NCBI GenBank assembly: GCA_902702965.1
Contig: CACRXP010000007.1
Span: 516,078-580,077 of the forward strand
Direction: 5' to 3'
DNA: 64,000 nucleotides
Origin: Spirometra erinaceieuropaei
Lineage: Eukaryota; Platyhelminthes; Cestoda; Diphyllobothriidea; Diphyllobothriidae
Shown here: positions 1 to 11,640 of the stretch, one piece after another
Layout of the letters: every line of letters starts with the position of its first letter
How positions within the stretch are numbered: position 1 is the stretch's first letter
The notes under the pieces: generated by a model
The model's database searches: none
The model's input: the letters and a program-made list of their open reading frames with translations, nothing else
What the model was told of the DNA's origin: nothing
Position numbers and translations under genes: made by a program

Positions 1-1340
1 ATCATTCTTGACTATTGCTTTCTGAGGTGTGGAGCAACCGCATTTGTCGGTATCCGGCTTAATCTACGCCAACATAACTTATGATATGTTAGCGTCCACA
101 TCTAGACCTGTATAGTTTAGGATAGTTGTGAAACAATATCTGCAGACCAACTCTACTATTATTAACATTGACATCCGGATACGCAGCTGAGGACCGACCG
201 CTATGGTGCATTTGCGACATAAAATATTTTAGACAGGCTGTTTTGGGTGGGCGGATTTTTTGGGTGCCATCTCCCGATTGTTACCGAATGCGTAACCCTC
301 AAAGATTATTCCAAGACACTAAGACCCTTCGCCGATCCTGGTCTTGGGACGTTCTCGACCTACTGCCCCAAGGTACACTTCCGCTGCACATTTGGGCAGT
401 GTATTGTTTACGGCTGAATATGTAAGAACTCTTTGGCATTACAAATTATGACCCTCTTTATTTTCGCCATTTTAATGTGGACATTATTTTCAACATTTAA
501 GGATAAAGTTAAACGAATTCAGCGCCTTTGTGTAGGAATTGCCCAAAAAGGAATTGCTTTGTCGATTTTTTACTCCAGTGACCACCTCAGTCAGTAGCCT
601 CCGCGAGGCCATTCGATTTCTTTTTTAGCACGCACTTATAAACATCGCTAGTTATTTTCTTTTAGCACAGCTCCTCTCCGGAGTAAGTAACCCCGGCCAT
701 AAACCATACCCTTGCCCACTAAAATGCAATAGTGCCAACTGATTCATCGCCAAGAACGCCGCGACCGAAGAAAGTTGTCGCCTCAAGGCTTGAACTGTCC
801 CAATTCATCAACAGTTGCTGGCTCCTGTGTAGCTGCACGTCGACAATATGGTATTCTTCGAAACTGATGTCGATTTCATGTAGCCGCCGTCATCCCCGTC
901 GCCATAGTAGCCGTGATGTACACTCGGCGTAGTCGTTCCTACGTCAGCTGTGTTTCACCACTTATTTTGGCATCGAAACTTGCGTGCGTGAAGCCGCGTT
1001 TCACTTATGTGTACCGACGCCGCAGTTGCTGCTGGTGTATCCTAGCAAGGTTGCTAAAGTGTAGGATTTTTTCCGGGGTCATGTCCTACCTGACTGATAT
1101 ACCCGACAAAATTCACTGGTGAGATCTAGGACTGTCTTCTTTGTCATCGTCTGATGCCAGTATCCGCCCAGTCGTAGTCGCTGCCCCCCGATAAATCATA
1201 CTAGGCGACCTCTGTCCTCTTTTTCGAGTTTTCGTGGGTACCTCAAGCCACTGACCAGTGTTTTCTGGTACTTTGCATCAGGTTCTCCGATCGCAGACTA
1301 CTGCGCACCTCGCTAACCACCATTGGCGACCATTGCATCA
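1..1340. other. Non-coding stretch, no gene recognised
   Basis: Only short open frames are present (under 90 codons), with no recognisable domain, no splice-bounded conserved block and no repeat partner that I could find elsewhere in the window. Composition is ordinary for the rest of the sequence. Confidence 0.5.
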
Positions 1341-1349
1341 TCATTTCCG

Positions 1350-2200
1350 AATATCGTGTTTGGTGGAATATTTGCTATGCTTATGGAGTGATTTGTTAAA
1401 AGTATTTTACATATGAAATTGGATGTCAGTCAGAATTTTGGGTCTGACCGAGAGGCTTGAAATTATTGTCGGCTTGCAGAGGTGAATTATTCGACATCAG
1501 TTATAAACGCTTACTAAAATGGGACTAGTCAGTCATCTGGTGGATTCTAAATTGTTTACTTGGGAAATACTGCTTACTGAGTCAGCTTACTGATTCAGCT
1601 TACTGAGTCAAAATTGGTGAATTCTTTACTTAGCAGCAGGCTGTACGGCTAGCATAACTCAAATGTGATCGAATTCCCGACTCCCCGTGGGGCATCGTAG
1701 CCCAGGTGGTTCGAGCTTTGCCTGTGCCGACGCCTTACCCTGGCGGATTTTTTATAATATTTTGTGTCAAGCTCTACAAACGCACACTAATTCGCACTTC
1801 GTTGACCGCTATTGGCGACGGTTTCCTTGCCAGTCACCCGCATGTAATTATCTCCGCCGGGACCCACCTTCTCCCTGGCGCTGACTGGAATTGGGGTGTT
1901 TCACTCTCCCCCACTCCCCCCCCCAAACCCGAGCTACAGCTTAATTATCTATTTGCCCGTATCTTTCGATTCATTACTTCAATAGCCCTATAAATGTTTA
2001 GGCCTGAAGAGACTTGATCGACAGCAGACGTACGCTCGCCAAATTGCCTTTTGAATTTCCTTCCCATTTGTGAATATAGTGGTTGGTGGATTATTTGTTA
2101 TGCTGGTGGAGCGCTCCTGACTTACTATTACTAAAGACGTATTTCGCCTATGAAATTAGATATCAGTCAGCGTTTTGGGTCAAAATTTAATGAGAGGGCT
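1350..2200 (+). repeat. Diverged direct repeat pair (about 1350-1455 and 2067-2200)
   Basis: Two blocks of roughly 110-130 bp share a run of matching segments in the same order: a 'gaatat' to 'ttggtgga' segment, 'tatgaaatt', 'cagtcag' and 'ttttgggtc'. The second block has about 15 extra bases. Between them lies a degenerate tRNA-derived SINE (1612-1745). The pair may be an old dispersed repeat or a local duplication; I do not recognise the family. Confidence 0.45.
1612..1745 (+). repeat. Degenerate tRNA-derived SINE copy
   Basis: The block contains a leader resembling the better SINE copies at 5262 and 61085 ('aactcaaatgtgatcgaatt'), then a decayed A-box region ('gtagcccaggtggttcgagc'). The B-box half is lost or unrecognisable. 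It is placed by homology to the other copies, not by its own tRNA fold. Confidence 0.5.
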
Positions 2201-3300
2201 GCTCGTGACTGTTACCATTCCACTTCCTCCACATATACGTCAGATGTGCCTGCTCGTATCTGAGGGAAACAAATATGCCTCGCGCGACAGAGTCATTTTT
2301 GCACTTTTTATGATTTTGTATAGTGATTTTCTCCACTGTTCCTTCGATTACACAATCAAATAATCGAAATTCAGACCTCTCAAACGTTCTCTGACAGTTT
2401 TCCTTCTATCGCAATGATCTACCACGTTCAGTGTGAAATTCAGCCGACTAATCTTCAAAGGTCATTTTTACATTCAAGAGTAGTAGCGGAGTGTGGCCCT
2501 TTAGGGGTCCCCTGGCTCCAGATTTCGAGTTCCTAAAACAATTCTTCTATTCCTCTTAAACAATCTCACGAGTTTAGCTCGCCAATTCTTGCGTGACAGC
2601 CTGCGATATTTCCGAATCACATGCCGATGTCCCTGGTTCCTCCCGTAACCTGACCTGATCTTTCATATCCATTCACGTATATGAAGAATGTTTATTTTGG
2701 GCAGGACTTGGGACTGTGCGCGTCCCGTATTTTCGATCTTCGCGCACTAGGCTCCAGTCTTATTCGACCTTTTTTGCAATGACAGGTCATTGTGCCGCAC
2801 TTTAAGTGCTTTGCATTGCTCTAAACCTTATACCGGCAACCTTGCTTTTCGTCAATTTTAACCCCATTTCCCTTATTTCTTCTCGTCCACTCTGAATCCG
2901 ATCTGTCATGCACTTCGTTTGATCGATTTTGTCGATTAATACATCATGATTTCCGGAAATCATGATTGGTGGGGTGATTTTTTGCTTGTGTTGATTTTTT
3001 GCAGTCCTTGTCTTACAGCCGTTTTTCTCACATAGGGTAGTATTCAAGTCTCGGCCATAATTTTGATCTGTAACTTTCATACCCATTCGGCTGCTCCGAT
3101 CCTGATAGACCAGCCTTAAGCTTCCTCGTTCTTTGTCGTCTGCTAGATTAGTAAACATGTTTTCCTGATTCATTGACTACGTACTCTCCAAATATCTCAT
3201 CCAATGATTAATATATGACGGTCCTCGATGTACATAATGTTTGCCCACGCAAAAAACTAAGTAAATATGACAGTAGAAATAGAATAGCGTTTAAAGATAG
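2201..3300. other. Non-coding stretch, no gene recognised
   Basis: Open frames here, including one of 123 codons on the minus strand at 2802-3173, show no family motif, and their composition looks like A/T-rich intergenic DNA. I see no repeat or RNA gene. Confidence 0.45.
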
Positions 3301-3311
3301 TATTTTAACAG

Positions 3312-3717
3312 ACTTTGGTCAGATGTGGTTTGGTAGCCCCACCTGAAGTAAGCAAACCCCAGTCATCTCTAATACTAGACCGATGGTAATAGGGGGTTTT
3401 ACAGGTTGGGCCGGGGAACGCACAGGCGACGAGGTCAAGTAGCTGTATGTAAAAGAAAAGCTATTGGAAGTGCGTGGTTGTACTTTCAATGGTTGAGAAA
3501 TATTTGTGCTAACTCCTAACACTAACGCTGATCCCTAACTATAACCCTTTATCCTAAACCCCAACCGCTAACCCCAGCTTTTAATTCTAACCCTAACTCC
3601 TAACCATAACCCCTAACCGTTATCCCTGACCATAACACCTAACCCTAACCCTTAACCCAACCGCAACAGTGTTGTGTTCATCCTGTGGGGCTACCAAACC
3701 AAATCTTACCCAGAGTT
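3312..3717. repeat. Degenerate telomere-like (CCCTAA)n block flanked by inverted arms
   Basis: From about 3515 to 3663 the + strand is a run of imperfect CCCTAA-type units (CCCTAA, CCCTAAC, CCATAACC, CCCTTAACCC), the complement of the common metazoan TTAGGG telomere repeat. The block is bracketed by an inverted repeat of about 20 bp: 'tggtttggtagccccac' at about 3326-3342 and its complement at about 3686-3703. Such a block could be an interstitial telomeric scar or part of a foldback element; the flanking arms favour an element. No coding potential is seen. Confidence 0.7.
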
Positions 3718-3719
3718 TA

Positions 3720-5035
3720 TATTTCAATATCTCTTAAGTGTTTGTGTAATTTCAGGTTTGGAGGTACACCAACATCCAAAGCAGTTTCCCGAGAATTCGT
3801 TGTAGTATTTACGCATTAAATTGATTGAGATGCCGTTCAAAAAAGCAAACAGGATTTTTTTCTGATTTCGTCGTTATGTGCGTCATAGTAAAAAACGCCT
3901 TCATACGGACTCATGTCGCAAGGCGGGTCCGTGACTAAGAAATCTAGAAAAAATCAACAGATGTTATCGTAAACATACTATTTTCTTGAATAACTGACGT
4001 GGTGTGCATTCCGAGGTGGTATAATGAAAAAGAGAAGGCTTTTCGGAAAGTCGAGTTGCACTCACGTCAGTCGACATAGTCTGCCGATCTCATTTCGTCT
4101 GACGGCGAGTCGGTGGCACCGACCTGAACATTTGCAGGTACAAGTCGATTTTCCGAAGAGCATTCTCCTTTTCTTTCTAGCACTATCTGCATACAGAAAA
4201 AAGGTTCCTCTGTTAAATTACTCCGCCCTTTTCGCTTTTTCTGTATGACGCTAAGTTTCAGATCGGGCTTCAAAAATATCGCCTAATACATCATGGTTTT
4301 CAAAGTTTTCATTCGATTGTCCATAAAAACAGATTCCGTATTAATTTTTTACTAAAACTTTTAAAATGACATACGCCAAGTGGTATGTATTTAGGCGTTG
4401 TTTTTATGTTTGGGTCACATTTGAAGACTCACCTCGACAGGACACTCGTCATCGAATAAAGCGAACATCCACAACAAATGTCAGCGACGATTATGAATGC
4501 TCGGCAGAGTAGCCATACAGATACTGATATTTTGCTGAAATTACCAATGTTTTGTTCGTTCCATTTCTACATTACGTATGTGCAGAAGCTTGATCGCACG
4601 AAAAGTATGGTTATTGATGCTCAAAAACTGAAAATGGCTATTCGTCGGTAGTCAGTTCTGTGACGGCAAATATAAATTTCCAAGCGGCAAAACAACTTAA
4701 GCCCATTTAAACGAGGGATTGCCTGTGTGCTTTATTACTGCCCCTTAGGGCGCCATATCGCACAGATTTGCTGATCTGATTTTTTAAATTCGAAAAAAAC
4801 GTCTGGTTCTCCAAAAATGACCTATGTGTTAGCAAACTGATTCCCACGGCAATCATCTGACAAAAAATTCATTTTCAAGTGCAGAAAGCTCTGTGTAGTA
4901 TAACTTCTGAGGGTAAATTACTCTGCTCTCAAATAAAAACACACTCAGATGCGCGATCGAAGTCCAAGACAGGTATTAGCACGGAAAATTACCCGAGTAT
5001 ATCGCGACGCCCATTTTCGTTCACATTTATGAGTA
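3720..5035. other. Non-coding stretch, no gene recognised
   Basis: A/T-rich sequence with only short, unrecognised open frames. No repeat partner elsewhere in the window was found. Confidence 0.45.
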
Positions 5036-5037
5036 TT

Positions 5038-5235
5038 TTGCTTGGTAAAATTACGTGGACATAGTTTTTTCCATAAGAAAAGGATATTTCATAGACGGTT
5101 TGGTAGATTTTGAATAATTCATATTGACCCAACTGCGAAAAATCCGCCGCCTCAGTGGGATTCGAACCCACGCAGTAAGGGGAAGGTTTTAGTACAGCCA
5201 ATGCTCTAACCACTTGAGTTACGAGGCCGAAGCAG
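5038..5235 (-). repeat. tRNA-derived SINE, minus strand
   Basis: Read on the minus strand, a tRNA-like head carries an A box (complement of 'ccacttgagtta', 5210-5221) and a perfect B box (complement of 'ggattcgaaccc', 5159-5170). It is followed by a tail shared with the fragment at 37165-37262. The tRNA-like part has complementary ends but the anticodon arm does not close well, so this is a pol III-derived SINE rather than a tRNA gene. It lies back to back with the next SINE. Confidence 0.75.
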
Positions 5236-5261
5236 GTAATCCCGCTTGGGCAGTCAACTTA

Positions 5262-5475
5262 CTGTATCAGATTTGGTGGATTCCAGACGTTGCAGTAGGT
5301 TGCACGGGTAACTTGATCCAAATGTGATTAAACTCTTGTCGTCCGGCGGCGCCTCGTAGCTCAAGTGGTTAGAGCGTTGGCTGTACTAAGGCCTTCCCCT
5401 TGCTGTTCTGGGTTCGAATCCCATCGAGGCGCCGGCTCTTTCACAGTTGGGACAATAGGAAAAGGATACTTCCTT
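5262..5475 (+). repeat. tRNA-derived SINE, plus strand
   Basis: A leader ('aacttgatccaaatgtgatt') precedes a tRNA-like region at 5348-5433. That region has acceptor-like complementary ends (GGCGCCTC/GAGGCGCC), A box 'tagctcaagtggttagagc' and B box 'ggttcgaatcc' (5411-5421). The leader and tRNA-like part match the SINE in intron 10 of the second SLC13 gene. Long open frames through this element are a by-product of the tRNA-like sequence. Confidence 0.78.
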
Positions 5476-5580
5476 GAAGAGATTGGAAGAGCAAGCGAAA
5501 TGCCCAACATACGGACGTCCGAAAATTCGCCTGTCAGCTTTTGTCATCAAGTAGGTCAGGTACTGTATGTTTGTCTTTTT

Positions 5581-5612
5581 AGGGTAAGGGGATACCATTC
5601 TAACAGCAGGTA
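5581..5612 (+). repeat. Fragment of the 346-bp satellite unit
   Basis: About 32 bp starting 'agggtaaggggataccatt' match the 'agggtaaggtgacaccata' segment of the satellite unit at 63 kb with a few changes. Only this short segment is retained, without the hammerhead part, so the call is tentative. Confidence 0.4.
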
Positions 5613-5869
5613 TGTTTGCCGTGATGGCATTGTGGGGAGTTCTACTGTCAGGGGTACACATTTGGCCGATCAGACCCGTGCGATATATGAATATTCTAAA
5701 GACAGATGAAGCTTGCGTGATGAGGTATTTGGGCACCATGAGTTCTGGTTCCCGGTCTCTGGGCGATGGACCCCCAGATGACTAACCAGGTCTGTGTGAG
5801 GTGAGAAAACGGGACCGCAGTGAGGTGGGAGTTTGAAATGGGTGGTGGTGTGTCGTTTGATGTTAGACG

Positions 5870-6470
5870 CGTTGTTCCTGTCGTCCAGCGAAGTTCACCC
5901 GTGTCTGCAATGTCCGTTGCTATTGTGAACTCGATTGCACGTCATCGGTGCGCAGCGCTTGAGTCTTGCAGATACATCTCTTGGCCTTGGCAGCGGCTAT
6001 TCGATTGGCCTCAAAGATGGCTGCTCCATTCTATACGGCAGTTCGCCATGCTTGTGGATATTCTGCGGGCACTCCCAGATCTCTGTGTACGATTAGAGGC
6101 GTTTAAATGACATCTTGGATGTGTCCTCTTAGTGATGCTTTCGTACACCTCGTCTGCGACCATCCGTGTCTCCGTTACCTTAGAATAGTTGATTGGGCAG
6201 GCCCTCCCATTCCATCTAAACAGTGTGGCAGTTCTGTCGTATTTTTACCCGCCTCGACATAGCGTGGATACTGAGGACGCCGGCTTCTCTTCTGCCACTT
6301 CGTCTTCCGTATCCCTTGGAGACAGTTGTGATGAAAAATTTTGAGTTTCCTTGTTTGGTTCTTGTGTACTGTCCTGCTTCCTGTCGTCTTGACTCTGTCT
6401 TCCCTCCGCATCAGGGTTGGTGAGGGGAGTGAGAATGCGCCAGACGCGGCGAAAGTCCTCCACCTATATA
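5870..6470 (-). pseudogene. Decayed non-LTR retrotransposon (LINE) C-terminal region
   Basis: On the minus strand, broken frames match the C-terminal tail of flatworm LINE proteins of the RTE type. Around 6411-6175 a segment reads KLKIFHHNCLQGI...TKW, as in the post-RT 'FH..CLR.I..IKW' region. Around 6060-5870 it reads NGAAIFEANRIAAAKAK, as in the 'GAAIYEANRI.AAKAKR' tail. Stops and frameshifts separate them, and the terminal zinc-finger region is degenerate. RT catalytic motifs are not in the window. The element is a dead 3' fragment; the exact clade is inferred from memory of the family. Confidence 0.65.
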
Positions 6471-6828
6471 ACCTAAGTCACTCATATGTCACCGGTTCTG
6501 CGTCCATCATGCTGTGAGGCACATGCTTAATATCGTGGTTGGAGACGGTCGAACAGGTGAGGCTTCATGACATGGGTAACGAGTAGTAGATGAACAGCAG
6601 GTTAAATTTGAACAAAAAATCAATACGAAATCGATAAGGCCATTAGTCGGGACACGCATCGTCTGGTCAGTGAGCAGACAACAATAAGACTCAATAAAAA
6701 CGTGCTTCTATATACATAGGTGTGTGGAAAGCAAAAGAATAAGGATTTCCAGGGCAGAGCCAGGTTTATGATATGGCATAAATATTTTCACAGGCCAGTT
6801 TTTAATGCCCACGTTAAATCCACATAAA
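6471..6828. other. Stretch before the duplicated unit, no gene recognised
   Basis: I see no gene or repeat here. The paralogy with the second unit begins at about 6829. Confidence 0.4.
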
Positions 6829-8510
6829 GAACAAGGCGCTTTAAATGTTTCTGGTAACCATTTACTGCAACAAGAACAGATGGGCCCTCCTCGTTTATCT
6901 AAAGTCCAAAATATCAAGTTATTTCGTAGCCAATGACTTATTATGCAATAATTAGGGATGAATTGTTTCCGAATTTCGAATGGTATTAAGTTCCCCATAG
7001 AAGTGGTATCCACCGATGCATAACGAATGCGCAATTGAATGTGAACATACCTGCCGCGATGGTTATGCACTCGTGCCTAGTAGTGAGAAATCATACGTAA
7101 TAGTAGCAAGGGTATTTATGAAGAAACCTCCAGAGCCCGTCGAGTATGTAATAGAGGAGTTTATTCGTTTGAATTTGCATTTATATTCGAACACATAGGT
7201 TTAACATCCGTTTATATCTGAGTAGTAGTATTTGGAAAAATGTCTTCCTCCAAACCTCGAATTGCGTGCATAAACCGGAAGTGCATTTACTGATCATGTG
7301 CTATTTTTAGTAGAAAAAACCAGACAAGTATCACGTGACTTGAGACCGTTATATTCCAATAAATGAAATGAGTAACTGGACCGTTATTAAAAAAAGAGTT
7401 GCACTTTTCAAACTGCCTCATTCCAACTACTCTGCTTCGTTAGGATGACTGCGAATTGGGAGCAGGAAAACCAGAAGTAATGCAAAGATAATCTCGTGGG
7501 AAAAGGTTAGCCGATTGCCCCGGTGAAAGTTTTCCACAACAATGCGGTTGATGCCAATACTGTGTTCGTCTTGGTTCGAACCCCGGTCAGTCGACATTGG
7601 GTTGGCAAGTGATTAGCTGAAGATGGTGACTACGCAGTCGTCTAGTTGGTGTTGTCGTTGTACGTCAGGTAGAGTAACTAGAACTGTAACATAAATAAAA
7701 AACCGACTAGACTGCCGAAAAAAGGAGTGGCCATAAATGAACACTTCAAAAGTCCTCGTTATCATATGGGATATATCAGTAGGTTTGGTGTGCAGTTAGG
7801 TTTGTGCAGAAATGACTGTAATGTGGGATTAGCTTAAAGCAGAATTTCGCAGAGTAGCGACTAATTTGCTCAGTAAAACTAGTATTCATAGCCCAGGCTA
7901 TCTGGCACATTAAGGGAGAACTTTCCAGGACGCGTTGAGAAAACAGTATGAGAGTGCATTCAGTTAAATTTGCGTCATATCTTAAGTACTGAATTTATAG
8001 ATGTGACGTTAGTTGCGATTTAACGTTAGTGTAGGTCTCTTCCCCTGTAAATTAGACTGCGCGCTCCTGATAGAACTGCAATCGCAGAGCTCGCATTACT
8101 TCTCGCAGCAGGAAAACAAGACGGGTATCACGTGGCTTGAAACTGCTTTTTTTAAATAAAATGAACAGTTCGCGACTGCACCACTGCCATATAAAAAGCT
8201 GTTTTTGCTTCTCGCGTCGGTTTGATCATCGTGTTTATGCCCAGCACCATTTGGTGCGTGTTTTCACAGAACCCACCGTTCAGTGCACTGCTTGTGCTGA
8301 AATAAAGGAGAATTTCCTAAACGTCAGTGCAAATATAATTAGATCCACTAGATCGCCTCCTCCTCCTCTTTTTCTGTGTCTTCTTTAGCAGAGGTAAACC
8401 TGTAGGGGATAAACCACTCTGTGATTTAGCTTCAGGGAAAAAAATATGTGCGGGTATATGAGCGAGTAGAATGTGAAGATGGATGACAGTAGCCACGAGA
8501 ATTTAGCTTA
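6829..8510. other. Duplicated non-coding DNA without recognised gene
   Basis: Sequence shared with unit B (41083-42350). Overlapping open frames at 6708-7070 (minus) and 7016-7198 (plus) survive in both units, but differences between the units change amino acids freely, so neither looks constrained. A remnant tRNA-like B box ('ggttcgaacccc') lies at about 7574-7586. Confidence 0.5.
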
Positions 8511-8960
8511 ATGCTGAATTCCTATTGAACGTTGCGCCTAAGCATAACAGGTGTATTTTTAAAGTTGCAAAAATTCCCATTGAGCAGTTCAGAAGAGTGT
8601 GTGGCGAGCATACGCGTGCTTTCGATAAATTCTCATCGGGCCTGTAAGGGAATGAGGTGCGAACTGAAAGGTGTGGGTGATATGAGCAATCGATTACGGT
8701 TCGTCTTTTCAAACAAACTGGGTATGTGAATAGAGGGGGAACAGAGGAGGTAGTACGCGACAGCGGAGGGGGTTGGTTAGAGCCGTGCCAAAGGTTTGGG
8801 AAGGAGCGGACGGGGACGCAGAGACATGAATACGCAGTAGACGCGGAACGCCTCGTTGGGATCCACACGATGCCCAGAATCAACCGTATGTGTGAGGATG
8901 GAGCTGTGCATGCTCTTAACTTCACCTTTCCTCAGCCATGCCGACAGGTGTTCTCGTATT
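8510..8960 (-). repeat. Repeat module with hammerhead-like core (class delta), unit A
   Basis: Paralog and sequence relative of the modules at 42360-42740, 43530-44040 and 44110-44610. On the minus strand, 8603-8642 contains core CCGATGA (one change from CTGATGA), a nine-base stem-loop, GAAA, and stem III arms AGCA/TGCT around a six-base loop. Then come C and GCC, which pair with GGC in front of the core. The module may be the terminal repeat of a Penelope-like or LTR element; its owner is not certain. Confidence 0.5.
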
Positions 8961-9969
8961 CTTGTGCATAGGTGCCGACTCGTAAGACCAATATAGCCTG
9001 GAGGAAGTTTCGATTTTATGGAGTAATTGCCTTGAAATTAATGGGACGGGGAAGGTCTGGTAGGACTTATTAAAAAGAAGAACCCAGAATTACTAAGAAC
9101 TTACAAAAAGCATTGGCGTCTATAGGTCAGATGTGACGTTACATTCGGGTCAGACCATGCGTTTTTTGGAAGTAGCAAACATGAACCAATGTAAGACAGG
9201 GCTGTTTGCTTATCTCCGCAACTCATTGAATCGGAGCATCAATCATTAATTATGATCGCCAATGCTTTTTGGCTCATACGGGGAAATGCTTAAACAGATT
9301 TGTCCCCTAAAAGATAAGGTGTAATCATCCTAGAGATGCGAAGAGTAACCGGAGGTGAATTTATGTTGTGAAAACAAACATACTTGGACGACGTATCTTC
9401 CTCGTTGAGTGTACGCCCAGCCAACATTCAAGTTATCCATGACAATACTCGGCAATTTGTGCATTGCGGTCGACGACGTCCACTGTGTGCTCCGCAGAGT
9501 GGGCATGGCATGGGTGATCGTGTCTCCTTCTTCAAGTCTACTTCCTGGGACTCGTCTCTTCGCTTCTATTGGCAATAGCATGGGTGAGTTAGTTTCTAGT
9601 GGGGAAAGTCACGATGCATCTACCGCACCCATCCCGTCATCACTCACCTGGTTGTGGTGGCAAGACAGTGTCAGGGCGACCGGAGGCGAACTCGAGCGCA
9701 GCGACAGTGAGGGTTAGGTTGAGCCGAGTCACAATGGGGGGAGGGAAGGTGGTGGGGGCGCAGAGACCTGCATACAGTTAATCGATCCTCGCCCGCAGAA
9801 GACGCGGAGCCTGCAAGAGGCTCTTCTGCGCGCACAGGACCAGCCTCTGTAGCCTGATTGCAGTTTCTTCTACCGTTGTTAGTAGGCGCTGACCCAGTCA
9901 GTTAAGGTATTTGGCGCAATAAAAGAAAACGCCTTTTCATGCCACTACAATACTCTCCGACCTAGGAAT
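8961..9969. other. Repeat-derived DNA between module and Gypsy relic, unit A
   Basis: G-rich tracts and a second module end ('gctgacccagtcagttaagg', about 9889-9908) correspond to 43.7-44.6 kb in unit B. No gene is recognised. The module end abuts the tail of the Gypsy relic. Confidence 0.45.
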
Positions 9970-11060
9970 TCAGATGTACAAAGTGGGCATGAATGCGACA
10001 AGCTGTAGGCATAGTGTACAAGTTGGTAATAACCCAGGAAACGGACACAACGACCACTGCGCGTAGGTGGGGGAGTTTTTTGGGGGAGGGGGAGTAGGGG
10101 AATGCACAGGGTTATCAGGTGTAAGTGGAGAAGACAAAGTTACAGGTAAAGAAGGTCGGTATAAACCACCTTCAACCAAACGACTGAGACCACTTCGGTG
10201 TCATCGTCATGGGAAATTTTGAAATCCTTGTCCGTGCGTGGCAGGACGCGAAACAGTCCGTCGTAGGGTCATTGTAGTACCCTACAAACATTACCTACGC
10301 GGACAAAGGCAAAAAACATGCTAGCCAGTTAGAGTCAATGTAAAACTTACTTGCTGGAACGCGCGGACATATGTTTCGATGAGAAACCTTTGCTTTACCA
10401 AACCGTTAGCCATAACCGGTAGTATTTATCTCGGTCAAGCTTTCGACGGTCCGAAAAAGTCGCCGGGAAACAGCAGGCTCGACGAAGTAGCACTTCAAGA
10501 CGGGTTTGAATGCTGTGAAGATACCGCGTGACCAAAGGGAGATGTTGACTCCAGTGAGTGGAGTTGTCATAGGCTCTAAATGGCGGTGGAAACACCCACC
10601 TAGACCGTTGGTTGGGGGATAATAGGCTGCCGTGCGTATGAGAAAGCGTCCAAGGTGGTCAGGAAAGGCATTAAAAAGTCTAGATTTAAAATGTTTGTCC
10701 CGTTGAATAACAATAGTTATGGAGACGCCATTTTTGGGACATCCAGTGTTCCAAAAAGGCACGAGCGACAGTATCTGCAGCGACGTTTGGAATGGGAGTC
10801 GAATCGGATGGGTCATCGCGTTAATCGGTCACTCGCAGTGATCAAATCGTTGTAACCGCGGGATTTCGACGGGGGACCAAGAAGATCGACGTGCATATGG
10901 GCAAAACGCGCAGGGTGCAAGAAATGTGCGTCCGATTTTGACTTTCTGACGGGCCAAACATGACAGGACAGAGTCCGGACGACCTGAGTCGCGCTCGGGC
11001 ACAACCGGCAAACCTAAACGGCCCAACTGCGCGTGCACCACACGACCTTGTTCCACAGAC
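9970..11060 (-). pseudogene. Ty3/Gypsy-type integrase relic, unit A
   Basis: Minus-strand frames match the integrase core and C-terminal part of Ty3/Gypsy Pol. The segment FAHMHVDLLGPPSKSRGY then DLITASDRLTR (about 10925-10813) corresponds to the 'H.D.VGPLP.SRG...L...DR.TRW' region around the first catalytic Asp. RTAAYYPPTNGL with GGCFHRHL downstream matches 'TTAYHPA.NG..ER.HR.LK'. HWSQHLPLVTRYLHS follows, and YDGLFRVLPRTDKDFKI near 10270-10205 matches the C-terminal 'YDGP..V..R..K.F.I' signature. Frameshifts and stops interrupt it; no RT, RNase H or gag is seen. It is shared with 44600-45700 and so predates the duplication. Confidence 0.8.
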
Positions 11061-11089
11061 GCGCACCAGTTTTGTGCAGAGCACAAAGA

Positions 11090-11640
11090 CGTGCGGCCAG
11101 AGGTGCGCAGGGCCGCGAGGTTCCCGCTTCCTAGGTGGCTATCAGAAACACTGTCCCGCCAAGATCTTCCCCGAAGAAGGACGATGGCAACTGTCTATTC
11201 TCAGTTCTGCACAGCTATGCTTTGCTGTGCCACATAAGGGATGTTTCACGAACTCTCCCCTCCTACGCTTGGGAGGCACATCAATGTGTATTTACTCATT
11301 CACTTGCCCCTGTGGAACGGAATGCATTGGCCGTACAACGAGGCGCCTGAAAAAGAGAGAAAGTGAACATATACCGGCCTGGCTAGGCACAGGTGAGAAC
11401 AATTCGATTTCACTTCTGCTCTCGCCCATCTTGTTTATACGAATCACCGAGTCGATGCCAAGGAAGTCTTTCAGGTTGTCTACCGGACACCAGCAAGCGT
11501 CTCCGGAGGCCTACGCCAACGAATGCTAGCTACAGCCGAGGCAGTGGCTATACGCCTATCGAATATAGTGTCATGTTGTCAGAAAACGCTGACACAGGGT
11601 TTCTGTCTTCCGTGGCCAACGCCGACCCCATATGATGGTT
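11090..11640 (+). pseudogene. Penelope-like element fragment: linker and GIY-YIG nuclease, unit A
   Basis: The reading frame around 11281-11400 gives SMCIYSFTCPCGTECIGRTT then RRLKKRESEHIPAWL, a decayed GIY-YIG endonuclease. The 'GIY' position is CIYSF and the 'YIG' position is ECIG. A frameshift near 11440 is followed by FRLSTGH and then, in another frame, a tail ending in LATAEAVAIRLSN. Penelope-like elements use this nuclease to nick target DNA. The RT is missing. The unit B copy (45890-46290) keeps a short 'KDRLPLQ' linker that is deleted here. Confidence 0.75.

Noticed and set aside
5348..5433. Functional tRNA gene (also 61138-61213)
   Set aside because: A and B boxes are good, but the anticodon arm does not form a clean stem and 7-base loop, and both sit in a shared SINE leader and tail.
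4989..5739. Open frames starting MVRALAVL on both strands
   Set aside because: They read through the tRNA-like part of SINEs; the recurring start is the A-box region in translation, not a gene.
7016..7198. 60-codon open frame kept in both duplicated units (7016-7198 and 41277-41459)
   Set aside because: Differences between the two copies change amino acids as often as not, there is no domain, and a minus-strand frame overlaps it. It fits chance conservation through the duplication.
10960..11529. 189-codon plus-strand frame across 10960-11529
   Set aside because: Its first half is antisense to the Gypsy integrase relic; only the last part matches a Penelope nuclease. It is a fusion of frames through two dead elements.
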